Shown piece after piece: positions 27,012 through 35,579 of a stretch of 63,745 nt of DNA. The DNA is from Syntrophomonadaceae bacterium (GTDB lineage: Bacteria; Bacillota; Dethiobacteria; DTU022; UBA8154), in the NCBI GenBank assembly GCA_003556225.1, contig PWRN01000060.1, positions 1 to 63,745 of the forward strand. The letters are read 5' to 3'. The notes below the pieces were generated by a model. It did not search any database, was not told where the DNA came from, and saw only the letters and a program-made list of their open reading frames with translations. The position numbers and the translations under genes were made by a program. Positions within the stretch are counted from its first letter, which is position 1. Each line of letters begins with the position of its first letter.

Positions 27012-28136
27012 TTGCAAAAGGAAAGGAGTGAGTGCAGCCTTGGGAATACCTTGACCCGCAGGGATTTCTGCATGAACATGTGCCGGGCCGGGGGAGCCGC
27101 CCTGCTGGGCCTGACCGTTGGGCCCCTATGGCAAACAGGCTGTGCCCCAGAGCTTGAAGAAGAAACGGAAACGCCTTCGAAACCCTGGCTGCCGGCCTAT
27201 CTCACCCTGGAAGCGGAAAACAGGCTGGAAGAACGTGTGGAGCAGGCTTACGGGGTCATGGAAAAATGTGAGCTCTGCCCGCGGCACTGCGGAGTAAACC
27301 GCCTCAAGGAAGAAAAAGGCTTCTGCAATGCCCCGTTAAAAGCCCTGGTCTACAGCCATACTCCCCATTACGGCGAAGAACTTCCCCTGGTGGGGAATGG
27401 CGGTTCAGGCACCATCTTTTTTTCTCACTGCAATCTCCGCTGTGTCTTTTGCCAAAACTGGCCCATTGCCCACGAGGGGCGGGGCCGGGAGATCAGCGAT
27501 GAAGAACTGGCAGGGATGATGCTGGATCTGCAAAAATGGGGCTGCCATAACATCAACGTGGTAACCCCCACCCATGTGATGCCCCAGATCCTCAATGCCG
27601 TACGGCTTGCAGCAAAAAAAGGGCTGCGGCTGCCCCTGTGTTACAATACCAGTGGTTATGAAAGCCTGGAAATGATCAGGCTGCTGGATGGCGTGGTTGA
27701 TCTCTATCTTCCTGACCTGAAATTCATGGACGTCGACCAGGCACAGCGCTTTAACGAGGCCGCTGCAGCAGATTATCCGGAATTAGCACAGAAGGCGCTG
27801 ATTGAAATGCACCGCCAGGTCGGGGACCTGGTCACCGACGAGAACTACATTGCCCGGCGAGGGCTGATGGTGCGCCACCTGGTCATGCCCAACCGGGTGG
27901 CCGGCACCCGCGATTTCGTGCGGTGGGTCGCGCAAGAGCTCTCCACCGATACGTACGTAAACATCATGTCCCAGTACCGGGTGGAATACAAGGCCTTCGA
28001 GTACGAGGAAATTGCCCGGGCGATTACTTCCGAGGAGTACGTCGAGGCCATGGAGTGGGCCATGGAAGCTGGCCTGACCAACCTGGATAAGCGGTCCTTG
28101 TCGCAGCTGGAGATTCATCGGCGTCGGATCCAGTGA
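27012..28136 (+). CDS. TAT-signal radical-SAM protein (COG1313/PflX-like)
   Basis: Up to 374 residues from a TTG; a second TTG at 27051 still includes the twin-arginine motif LTRRDFCMNM. The signal ends in WQTGC (Cys44), which looks like a lipoprotein site. Next come CELCPRHC (86-93), typical of PFL-activase-like COG1313 proteins, and the radical-SAM cluster C140-x3-C144-x2-C147 (CNLRCVFC). The rest of the barrel includes NVVTPTHVMPQIL and LYLPDLKFMD. The reaction is unknown; relatives are glycyl-radical activases or AmrS-like enzymes. It converges on the second radical-SAM gene with two bases between stops. The start is uncertain because the best Shine-Dalgarno site (AAAGGAG) lies just inside the frame. 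Confidence 0.82.
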   Translation: MQKERSECSLGNTLTRRDFCMNMCRAGGAALLGLTVGPLWQTGCAPELEEETETPSKPWLPAYLTLEAENRLEERVEQAYGVMEKCELCPRHCGVNRLKEEKGFCNAPLKALVYSHTPHYGEELPLVGNGGSGTIFFSHCNLRCVFCQNWPIAHEGRGREISDEELAGMMLDLQKWGCHNINVVTPTHVMPQILNAVRLAAKKGLRLPLCYNTSGYESLEMIRLLDGVVDLYLPDLKFMDVDQAQRFNEAAAADYPELAQKALIEMHRQVGDLVTDENYIARRGLMVRHLVMPNRVAGTRDFVRWVAQELSTDTYVNIMSQYRVEYKAFEYEEIARAITSEEYVEAMEWAMEAGLTNLDKRSLSQLEIHRRRIQ

Positions 28137-28138
28137 GA

Positions 28139-29323
28139 TCAGGTCCACCTGCCGGGTATATCCAGGCCGCAGTAACGGCACCTTCCCTCTTCCAGGTCAA
28201 CCTGGTCGATCACGAAACCCACGCGCCGGATGATTTGCTCCTGGCATCCCGGGCAGTAAGTGTTTTCCCCGGGATGCCCGGTCACCTTGGCCACGTAAAC
28301 ATAGTGGAGACCCGCCTCCCGGGCCGTGTCCCGGGCGTTGTCCAGGGTAGAAACAGGCGTCCGCGGCAGGGCGGAAAGCCGATAGAGGGGATAGAAGCGG
28401 GCAAAATGCAGGGGCACATCCGCTCCCAGTTCCTGTAGAATCCATTTGCTCATGTCGCTGATTTGCTTCAGATCGTCGTTCAGTGTGGGAATGACGATCG
28501 TGGTGATCTCCAGGTGGATCCCCGCCTCCCGCAGGAGCTGCAGCGTCTCCAGCACGGGTTTCAATTCCCCGCCGACCACCTCCCGGTAAAACGCCGCGTC
28601 AAAACTTTTTAAATCAACATTGACCCCATCTAGCATCCCACCAAGGGCCTGGAGAGGCTCCGGCTGGATATATCCAGCCGTATGCACCAGGTTCAGCAGC
28701 CCTGCCTCTTTGGCCAAGGCAGCAGTATCTTCCATGTACTCGTAAAAAATCACCGGTTCGCCGAAGGCATAGCTGACCGCTCGCAGGTGGGCAGAACGGG
28801 CCTGGGAAACAATCTTTTCTGGCGACATATTATAGGCGTAAACATCCTCAGGGTCGACCAGCGCCATGTCCCAAACCTGGCAGAATTTACACTGGAGATT
28901 ACAGCCGGCAGTGGAGATGGAGAGTACCCGGGCACCCGGGCTGATGTGGTAAAAAGGTATCCGTTCCACGGGATCTTCCTGCACGAGAGCAGGATTTCCG
29001 TATGCCAGCGTATAGCCCACTCCACCACGGTTTTCCCGTACCCGGCATGGGGCCCTTTCACCCACTGCCAGTTCACACTCCTGGGGACAGAGCCGGCACC
29101 GCACCCTGTCATCGTTCAGCCGGCTGAACCACGGGGAGGGTCGGGATCCCAGCAAACCCTTCTTGGCCCGTTGATCCGCGTACGGCTGGTCATCCTTCTC
29201 TTTATCTGCCGCAGTACAGCCCCAAATCCCGGCGAGGCACAAGGCGCAAGCGCCGGCCGCACCTGCTTTCAGGAATGCCCGCCTGCTTGTTCCACCGCAG
29301 CCATCTGCTTTTCTTTCAGGCAT
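28139..29323 (-). CDS. TAT-signal radical-SAM protein, AmrS/AmmeMemoRadiSam-like
   Basis: 394 residues from ATG 29323 (GGAGG eight bases upstream). Twin-arginine signal SRRAFLKAG (RR at 14-15), then a possible lipobox ending Cys36. CRLCPQEC at 76-83, radical-SAM cluster C141-x3-C145-x2-C148 (CNLQCKFC), LVHTAGYIQPEPLQAL and DGVNVDLKSFDAAFY follow the AmrS pattern. The C-terminus has the family's Cys pairs (NTYCPGCQEQIIRRVG and CRYCGLDIPGRW). AmrS normally works with AMMECR1 and Memo in the cytoplasm; neither is here. The gene overlaps the end of the fused MFS/spermidine-synthase gene by 55 bases, so they form one transcript. Confidence 0.85.
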   Translation of the reverse strand: MPERKADGCGGTSRRAFLKAGAAGACALCLAGIWGCTAADKEKDDQPYADQRAKKGLLGSRPSPWFSRLNDDRVRCRLCPQECELAVGERAPCRVRENRGGVGYTLAYGNPALVQEDPVERIPFYHISPGARVLSISTAGCNLQCKFCQVWDMALVDPEDVYAYNMSPEKIVSQARSAHLRAVSYAFGEPVIFYEYMEDTAALAKEAGLLNLVHTAGYIQPEPLQALGGMLDGVNVDLKSFDAAFYREVVGGELKPVLETLQLLREAGIHLEITTIVIPTLNDDLKQISDMSKWILQELGADVPLHFARFYPLYRLSALPRTPVSTLDNARDTAREAGLHYVYVAKVTGHPGENTYCPGCQEQIIRRVGFVIDQVDLEEGRCRYCGLDIPGRWT

Positions 29324-31755
29324 GGATATGACCTCCTGGATAATAAGAGTACCACAAAAGCCGTGGCGTTGGCAAGACCGGCCAAAACGCAGCAGGCGAT
29401 GATTCCCAGGATCGGGGCCAGGATCACGCTGGCCATGGCGGCCCCGATACAGGCGCCAAAAAGTTCGACCCCGTAAACGGTCCCGGCAGTTTTTTCCGCC
29501 TGCCTGTTCAGCGCCAGGTAACACGCTGCCACCAGCGGGAAATCTACACCGTTGATCAGCCCGGACGTAAAGGTCAATGCGGAAAAAAGGATAAAAACGG
29601 TAGTAGGAGACGGGATGGCCGCCGCGAGTGGCAAAAGCAGGGCGATCGCGCCTGCCAGTAAAGCAATGCACAACTGCACCAGGGCGAGGATGTTAATGTT
29701 GGCCTTGTTTTTCACCCAGCGGTTGGTAAAGTACACGCCCAGTGACAACCCGCACATAAAGACAGCCACGATGAGCCCCACGATTTCATACACAAACCCA
29801 TAAATGCTTTGGAAGGAAAAGAGCAGGGCGATCTGCAGCGCCATGGTCGAAAAGCCCGTGGTAAACACCGTGTACAGCACGGCCAAATGCGCGGCCGAGC
29901 TCCTGGTATTACCATGTTTTACCCTGTTCAACCCGAACGCCGCGAGGACGGGCAGGCAAAACAACACGAAAAACCACCAAAACTCAACGCGCAGCAGCCG
30001 GGCCAACCATGGGCTGTGGTCCTTCCGCGTCAGTTCATCCCAGAACATCAGGGTATAATAGTACCCAATGGGTTGAAGATCGGAATTAATAAAATGCCGG
30101 CCTGCTACCGGGGGCAGGCTTTCCTCCTCCTGCTTTTGCTCTGCGACAGGACCCGGAAAAAGAGGCACAGAGGCAGGTCCCTCCAGGTGGGCCCCGGGGA
30201 TCCTACCGTGGTTGCGGACAACCCAGTTGATCCGCCGTAGCTGGTCTTCCTGCAGCAACGTCTGGTAGTAATGATGGGAAAAGCCTTCAGTTTCGATGGC
30301 GCGCATCAGGTATCGTTCTTGCAAGACAGGGGCCTCCACGGATACCCGGTCGGGGATATTGCTGGCGAAGAAATACATGAAGCGGTCACCTGCGGGAAGG
30401 ACATGCGAAAAGACGCGCTTGAGGGTGTGATAAAGGGTTGTGTTGCGGTTAGCTAAGGCCGTGCCCCTCAAGTCCGGGGTTGAATGCACAGCAGTCACCA
30501 GGACCCCGTCCGGGTGCAGCAGCGCTTCAGCTTCGCGAAAGAATTCCAGGGTGTAAAAGCGGTTCAGCACAGCTGTGGTAGGATCAGGGGCGTCGATAAT
30601 GATCAAGTCATAGTTTTCCCGGGCACTCTTGACAAAAAGTCTCCCGTCGGTGTGCAGCAGGCGCACCCGGGGATCGGCCAGGGCTTCGCCGGTTGCCCGG
30701 GGAAGATAGGGGCGGGCCGCCCGGGTTAATACTTCGTCCAGTTCGATATAGTCGACTTCTTGCACCGGGTGCTTTAAGATTTCACCGAGCATCCCCCGCA
30801 GGCCGCCGCCTATCAATAAAACTCGTTCGGGATCGGGGTGCTGCACCATGGATAAATGGGCATAGATCACGGCTTCCTGCTCTTCCAGCCCGGGGAGCAG
30901 GGTCTCGGGACCCGCAGTGCTGAAAATGAGGTGGCCGCTTTGAAAGAAGCTGTACTGGTCTGCACGCTGCAGCACGGAGATGGTTCCGTACTTGGACTGC
31001 TTCACCTCCATCAGCCGGTGATCCGGTGTGAGCTGCCGCCACTGCCTGCGGTAAGACCAGTCGTTTAACTCTCCCAGGAAGGGAAAAACCAGGATGGACA
31101 GGAACAGCCCCCCCAGGGGCACCAGAACCAGCCACCTGGGAAAAAAGACTGTTGTTTTTCTTCTCTTGGCGAGCAGATAAACGGCGAGCAGCATCAATAT
31201 AACGGCAAAGATCGCCGCCTGGAGGGCATTGAAATAATGCACCATGAAAAAGGTAAAGAGAATGCCGCCCAGCACGCTGCCAAGGGCTTCCACCATATAC
31301 GTCTTCCCGGCCCCGGAGGAATCCACCGCGCGGCTGCTCTCACGCCAGATCCTGGCCAGCACGACGAACTGGACGCCCAGCAGCAGGCAGGTGGGTGCCA
31401 TGAGCACGAAACAGGCCAGGGCCATATCCGAGAGGGAGAGATAAACACCGGGCAGAACATGAAACAAGCTCCGCAGCTCCCGGATCATGAGCAGCGCTGC
31501 CGGCAGCACCAGCAGCAACCCTGCCGCGCTGAGGGCCAGCAAGGAGAAGGGATGATCGGTCCGGTTGACCAGTGCTGCACCCAGGCGGCTGCCTACACCC
31601 ACCCAGGCCAGCCAAGCCGCCAGGATCAGGCCGATAGAAAGTTCGTTGCCGTGAAAAACCATGAGAAACTCTCGCAAAAACAAGACCTGGCCGACCTGGG
31701 ATACCGCTCCGAGCATGAGCGCAGCGGGCAGGTAAGCAGGGACATTTCTCGTCAT
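29269..31755 (-). CDS. Fused membrane/spermidine-synthase-like protein
   Basis: 828 residues: seven N-terminal membrane helices (to about 230), a spermidine-synthase-like SAM-fold domain (about 255-490; VLLIGGGLRGMLGEILKHP, then LIIIDAPDPTTAVLNRFYTLEFF), a linker with several His, and about seven more helices. Proteins of this plan are annotated as fused MFS/spermidine synthase; their product is unknown. The start is taken at ATG 31755, which overlaps the upstream stop (ATGA); an in-frame GTG 12 bases earlier is possible. It is coupled to a soluble homologue upstream and to the TAT radical-SAM gene downstream. Confidence 0.85.
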   Translation of the reverse strand: MTRNVPAYLPAALMLGAVSQVGQVLFLREFLMVFHGNELSIGLILAAWLAWVGVGSRLGAALVNRTDHPFSLLALSAAGLLLVLPAALLMIRELRSLFHVLPGVYLSLSDMALACFVLMAPTCLLLGVQFVVLARIWRESSRAVDSSGAGKTYMVEALGSVLGGILFTFFMVHYFNALQAAIFAVILMLLAVYLLAKRRKTTVFFPRWLVLVPLGGLFLSILVFPFLGELNDWSYRRQWRQLTPDHRLMEVKQSKYGTISVLQRADQYSFFQSGHLIFSTAGPETLLPGLEEQEAVIYAHLSMVQHPDPERVLLIGGGLRGMLGEILKHPVQEVDYIELDEVLTRAARPYLPRATGEALADPRVRLLHTDGRLFVKSARENYDLIIIDAPDPTTAVLNRFYTLEFFREAEALLHPDGVLVTAVHSTPDLRGTALANRNTTLYHTLKRVFSHVLPAGDRFMYFFASNIPDRVSVEAPVLQERYLMRAIETEGFSHHYYQTLLQEDQLRRINWVVRNHGRIPGAHLEGPASVPLFPGPVAEQKQEEESLPPVAGRHFINSDLQPIGYYYTLMFWDELTRKDHSPWLARLLRVEFWWFFVLFCLPVLAAFGLNRVKHGNTRSSAAHLAVLYTVFTTGFSTMALQIALLFSFQSIYGFVYEIVGLIVAVFMCGLSLGVYFTNRWVKNKANINILALVQLCIALLAGAIALLLPLAAAIPSPTTVFILFSALTFTSGLINGVDFPLVAACYLALNRQAEKTAGTVYGVELFGACIGAAMASVILAPILGIIACCVLAGLANATAFVVLLLSRRSYPCLKEKQMAAVEQAGGHS

Positions 31756-32438
31756 TTTGGCATCCACTTTTCCATCAGGTAGAAGCCTCCCTCCTGGCCG
31801 GTTTCTTCCAGGACCGATTCATAACGGACACGAGAGAAAAACCCGTGCAGCGTTGCTTCGAATTCCGGCTCCTGCCGCGAGGACCAGAAGCCGGCCACTC
31901 CACCCGGAGCCAGGCAGCGGTGGATCAGTTGGAGCCCCTGTTGGCTGTAGATCGCTTCGTTTTCTGCGCGGCTCAACCAGGTGCTTCCATTGTCGGTGTC
32001 GACCATCACCAGGTCGTAGACGTCGCTCCTGGCCTCTTGCAAAACGACGAAAAAATCCCGGTGAAGCAGGGTAACCCGGGGATCGTCCAGGGCACCGCCG
32101 TTGAAAGCTCGCAGGTATTGTTCATTCCAGGCAATCACGGCGCCTTCAATCTCGGCGACCACAACCCGGGCCACCTGGGGCCGGCCCAGTGCTTCCTGGA
32201 GGCTGTATCCCACCCCCAGGCCGCCCATGAGGATGTGCAGCCCCACTGCGCCCCGTCGGGGCACCAGTTTCGAAAGGGCCCTTTTCACGGCAGCACGCTC
32301 TGAGGCCCCGTTATACGTGGCCATGAGGAAAACCCCGTTATAGATCATTTCATAGTGGGCGCCCCGTTTTTGCAGCTGGATCTCCCCGCCGCTGCCGGAC
32401 ACCCTCTCGACAAGCCGGGCCTGTTGGTCGCGCCACAT
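31752..32438 (-). CDS. Soluble spermidine-synthase-like protein
   Basis: 228 residues of the PABMT/SpeE fold: GLHILMGGLGVGYSLQEALGRPQVARVVVAEIE (SAM or decarboxylated-SAM site), DPRVTLLHRDFF, and VYDLVMVDTDNGSTWLSRAENEAIYS in place of the usual catalytic Asp loop. It lacks the N-terminal beta-hairpin domain that binds the polyamine in true SpeE. Classical spermidine synthesis is therefore uncertain and an aminopropyl- or methyl-transferase on another acceptor is possible. First gene of the unit 32438 to 28139; AAGGAG precedes the ATG. Confidence 0.78.
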   Translation of the reverse strand: MWRDQQARLVERVSGSGGEIQLQKRGAHYEMIYNGVFLMATYNGASERAAVKRALSKLVPRRGAVGLHILMGGLGVGYSLQEALGRPQVARVVVAEIEGAVIAWNEQYLRAFNGGALDDPRVTLLHRDFFVVLQEARSDVYDLVMVDTDNGSTWLSRAENEAIYSQQGLQLIHRCLAPGGVAGFWSSRQEPEFEATLHGFFSRVRYESVLEETGQEGGFYLMEKWMPK

Positions 32439-32484
32439 CTCCTTGCAGCTCCTTCTGCTTTAAACTCTCTAAACCGAACCCAAC

Positions 32485-33027
32485 TTACTTGACGATCTGG
32501 ATAAACTGCCGGAAACGCTCCCCCGCAGCGATTTTTACCAGTTCAAACAGCGCCATTTCCGTCGTGGTGATCACGGCACCCAGTTCACGCATTCGTGCCA
32601 GGGCCGTATCCCGGTTCCAGGCCGTCCGGGAAGACACGGCGTCGGAGGTCACGTAGACCTGGAAATCGTGCTGCAGCAACCCGGCCACGGTCTGGTAGAC
32701 GCAGACATGGGCTTCGATCCCCGCCACGAGCAGCTGCTTTTTGCCGCTCTGCTGCACCCTGCTGAGAAAATCTTCGCTCTGGCAGGCATTGAAGGTGTTT
32801 TTCTCCGCCGGTTCCACGTCCGGGATCAGCCCTTTAATCTCCGGGACCGTAGCTCCCAGGTCCCGGGGACACTGCTCCACCATAACCACGGGCAGTTCAT
32901 AGAGCCGGGCCGCCTTGATCAAGATCTTTAAATTTTCCAGGACATCGATGGACCGGTCAACCTGGAAAGCCAGCTTTCCCTGCACATCGACGATTACCAA
33001 AGCCGTATCATCCATGTTCAACATCAT
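32485..33027 (-). CDS. Isochorismatase-family cysteine hydrolase
   Basis: 180 residues, the size of YcaC-type hydrolases. The triad is visible: Asp in ALVIVDVQGKLAF, Lys in PAEKNTFNAC, nucleophile Cys in GIEAHVCVYQTV with the cis-peptide loop. The substrate is unknown. The ATG has GGGGG six bases upstream. It lies 46 bases upstream of the spermidine-synthase-like gene on the same strand and could share its transcript, but nothing in the sequence links the functions. Confidence 0.87.
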   Translation of the reverse strand: MMLNMDDTALVIVDVQGKLAFQVDRSIDVLENLKILIKAARLYELPVVMVEQCPRDLGATVPEIKGLIPDVEPAEKNTFNACQSEDFLSRVQQSGKKQLLVAGIEAHVCVYQTVAGLLQHDFQVYVTSDAVSSRTAWNRDTALARMRELGAVITTTEMALFELVKIAAGERFRQFIQIVK

Positions 33028-33232
33028 CTCCTACCCCCTTACCGCTTATTTCGCTGCTGCCTGGAACGCGAAAAAAACAGAAACTTGCAAAAATCCTCGC
33101 CACATAAAAATTGGGCTTAATTTCGATACCGTACTGGATAAATCCTGCAGCTGTGAAGAAATCGCAAGGAGCCAAAAAACATGGCGCGTTAGTTTATTCA
33201 AGTTTCTCTACTCCTTTTCTCAACTCCCTGCG

Positions 33233-33280
33233 AGAAAAAACAACGAGCCGGGCTTCCACAGAATAAGCCGGCTCGTTGGC
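33233..33280 (-). terminator. Rho-independent terminator of the universal stress protein gene
   Basis: On the minus strand CAACGAGCCGGCTT pairs with AAGCCCGGCTCGTTG (one bulged base), followed by TTTTTT. It closes the single-gene uspA-like unit. Confidence 0.85.
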
Positions 33281-33318
33281 TCCAATAACTTGATCCTCAT
33301 GGTACAGGCTCCCTTTGA

Positions 33319-33750
33319 TTACTTCACGATCATGACGCTGGTTTTGCACTGCTGTGCCACGGCGGTGCTGATACTGCCGGGAATCCATTTTTTCAACCCA
33401 CTTAAACCCCGGCTGCCGATCACGATCAAATCACAGCCAATTTCAGAGGCCACCTGGCAGATGGTATCGGCGGGATGGCCTTCCTTTGAGACCGTCTTGA
33501 CCTTGAGATTCTTCTCCGCAAAGCACTTAGAAGCTTCCTGTAAAATCTTTTCACTCTCTTCCTTTCTCCATTCGTCCCACTGCCTGACCGTTTCCGAGGA
33601 AATTTCGTAACCGGTGAAAAAAGCGTGGTACAGGGGCATCACGTGAATCACCGTGACTTCGGCATGTTTTTTGTCTTCTGCGATTTCTAATGCCTTGGCC
33701 ATCGCCTTGAAGCTTTCTTTTGAACCATCCGTGCATGCTAAAATTTTCAT
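33319..33750 (-). CDS. Universal stress protein (UspA family)
   Basis: 143 residues from ATG 33750 (GGAGGG six bases upstream). MKILACTDGSKESFKAMAKALEIA at the N-terminus and the ATP-binding motif GSRGLSGLKKWIPGSIS (G-x2-G-x9-GS) at the C-terminus place it among nucleotide-binding Usp proteins. Monocistronic, with its own terminator; its transcription start region overlaps dispersed repeat copy B. Confidence 0.92.
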   Translation of the reverse strand: MKILACTDGSKESFKAMAKALEIAEDKKHAEVTVIHVMPLYHAFFTGYEISSETVRQWDEWRKEESEKILQEASKCFAEKNLKVKTVSKEGHPADTICQVASEIGCDLIVIGSRGLSGLKKWIPGSISTAVAQQCKTSVMIVK

Positions 33751-33821
33751 GAGTAACCCTCCATTGGTTAAATTTTGATGAGCGTTCAATGAGCACCAGT
33801 GATGTGAATGATAAGAATATA

Positions 33822-33881
33822 ATGTCTATCAAGCCAGGTCAGGTTTCGCCGCCGTTTCCCTGCTTGCCCTCAGCGAACAAT
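33822..33881. repeat. Dispersed repeat family 2, copy B
   Basis: TATCAAGCC... then GTTTCCCTGCTTGCCCTCAGCGAAC, near-identical over 25 bases to copy C at 58320-58345. It lies between the usp gene and glgC. Confidence 0.6.
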
Positions 33882-33892
33882 CACTAAAAAGA

Positions 33893-35083
33893 TTATTTCT
33901 CCATCAGGCTGGTCATTCCTCTGGCAAACGGGCTCTCATGAAGGAATTTTTCCGAAAGACAGGAACGATGCCGTATGGCAAAGATGGTTTCGCCCTCCCC
34001 GGCCACACAAACCCCATCTTCCAGCACGGCTCTCTCTCCCACAATGGCCTGGTCCAGGACGACCCCGGCACCGATCCGGGTGCCCGCCATGACAATGGAA
34101 TTCCGCACGACGCTGTCCCTGCCAACCTGCACGCCCGCAAAAAGGATAGAGCCCTCAACCCGCCCCGCAACCACACAACCCTCATTGATAAGAGAACAGC
34201 TGACCCGGGCCCCGGGATGGATTTGCTGGGGCGGTTGATTTCCATTGACGGTAAAGATTCGCCAGCTTTTATCGTGAAGATCCAACGGGGGGCGGTCTTC
34301 CAGGAGGGACATGCTGGCTTCCCAGTAACTCCTGGTGGTTTCCACATCTTTCCAGTATCCCTGGAAGAGATAGGCATACATGCGGCTATCGGCATGAAGC
34401 ATTTGGGGAAGCACGTTTTGACCAAAATCATGGCTGGAAATCGACTTTCGCTGGTCCATGATCAGGTGTTTGATCAAAGCGTCCCGGTTAAAAAGATAGA
34501 CCCCCATGGAAGCCAGGACATTCCCCGGGTTTTCCGGCTTTTCTCCCAGGGCTTCGACCCGCCCGCCCAGGGCCGTGGACATGGTCTCGAAGCGGCGGGT
34601 TTCCGTCCAGGGAACCGGTTGCACGGCAATGGTCACATCGGCCTGTTTTTCCCGGTGGTACCGGAGCATCCTGGAATAGTCCATCTTGTAAATGTGATCT
34701 CCGGAGATGACCAGGATGTAAGAAGGAGATAGACGCTTGATGAAATGGAGGTTCTGGTAAACGGCATCGGCCGGGCCCCTGTACCATGCCCCCCCGCTCT
34801 TCTGGATGTACGGGGGCAGGATGGTCAGTCCCCCGCTTTTTTTATCTAAATTCCAGGGGGCCCCGACACCAATGTGCCTATGCAATACCTGGGGCCGGTA
34901 CTGGGTCAACACGCCAACGTTTTGCATCCCCGAGTGAGTGCAGTTGCTCAAGGCAAAATCCACGATCCTGAACTTCCCACCAAAGGGAACGGCCGGTTTG
35001 GCCATGTCCCGGGTTAAAACCCCCAATCCGCGACCTTCGTCTCCAGCCAGCAGCATGACCAGGCAGTTTTTTTTCGGTTCCAT
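33893..35083 (-). CDS. glgC: Glucose-1-phosphate adenylyltransferase (GlgC) with an altered nucleotide loop
   Basis: 396 residues, the usual GlgC length; makes ADP-glucose for glycogen. ATG 35083 is preceded by GGGGAGAAGAAA. Family landmarks are intact: MAKPAVPFGGKFRIVDFALSN, GLTILPPYIQ, WYRGPADAVYQNL, ISGDHIYKMDY, EKPENPGNVLASMGVYLF, and a left-handed beta-helix C-terminal half. The glycine-rich loop normally reading LAGGxGxRL is LAGDEGRGLG here (D15 and G19 replace Gly and Arg). The Arg is part of the catalytic and effector network, so activity may be changed or lost. No glgD or glgA is adjacent. It is divergent from the phosphorelay locus. Confidence 0.87.
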   Translation of the reverse strand: MEPKKNCLVMLLAGDEGRGLGVLTRDMAKPAVPFGGKFRIVDFALSNCTHSGMQNVGVLTQYRPQVLHRHIGVGAPWNLDKKSGGLTILPPYIQKSGGAWYRGPADAVYQNLHFIKRLSPSYILVISGDHIYKMDYSRMLRYHREKQADVTIAVQPVPWTETRRFETMSTALGGRVEALGEKPENPGNVLASMGVYLFNRDALIKHLIMDQRKSISSHDFGQNVLPQMLHADSRMYAYLFQGYWKDVETTRSYWEASMSLLEDRPPLDLHDKSWRIFTVNGNQPPQQIHPGARVSCSLINEGCVVAGRVEGSILFAGVQVGRDSVVRNSIVMAGTRIGAGVVLDQAIVGERAVLEDGVCVAGEGETIFAIRHRSCLSEKFLHESPFARGMTSLMEK

Positions 35084-35317
35084 TTTCTTCTCCCCGTTTC
35101 CCGCTTCGGATCGTTTGCACGTAAGATTCCCGGTGGGAAATACAGGCAGGTTTAAACCAATTTCGATCAATTTTGCTCGTCTTCGCCCCGCGGGGAGGCG
35201 TGATTGCATCCCTGGAACGCAGCTTTTGAAGAATGCATGGATGTTGGCATAAAAAATAGCACGGTATTCACCGGTATATTATCATTATACAAAGACGTTG
35301 AGTTCTTGGGTATTAGC

Positions 35318-35331
35318 ATAATGCGCATTTA
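35318..35331. promoter_or_regulatory. AATGCGCATT palindrome upstream of the histidine kinase gene
   Basis: ATAATGCGCATTTA, the same 10-base palindrome that occurs twice at 38816-38849. It lies about 250 bases ahead of the kinase gene and could be an operator for the NarL-type regulator encoded there. Confidence 0.45.
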
Positions 35332-35406
35332 TCCGTCTTCGGCATGCTCATTTTTATTTTGCATCTTTTGAGCAGTTTGTAGGCACCTCTTTGGCAAAAA
35401 TTCGAA

Positions 35407-35460
35407 TTTGCCTGCATCAACAGGTGCACAGGGGTGTTGGCAAAGCTGCCTCAATGTTGA
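35407..35460. repeat. Dispersed repeat family 2, partial copy D
   Basis: TTTGCCTGCATCAA-AGG-GC-CAGGGG-TT--GCAAAG-CGCCTCAAT is shared with 58351-58404 (about 45 of 54 positions by eye). It corresponds to the right half of copy C. Confidence 0.55.
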
Positions 35461-35579
35461 ATATTTTTCCCAAAAAGGAAATGAACGATAATATGTAGAA
35501 TGAAATAGAAACGTTTATCGCGGGAATCAGGCGGGATCATTTTGCCTGAGGCTAAAACCCACGATAGACCAGGGCTCTC

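Noticed and set aside
28139-29671. 510-residue reading of the AmrS-like gene
   Set aside because: The first 116 residues are read from within the fused membrane protein gene; the good ribosome site and twin-arginine signal start at 29323.
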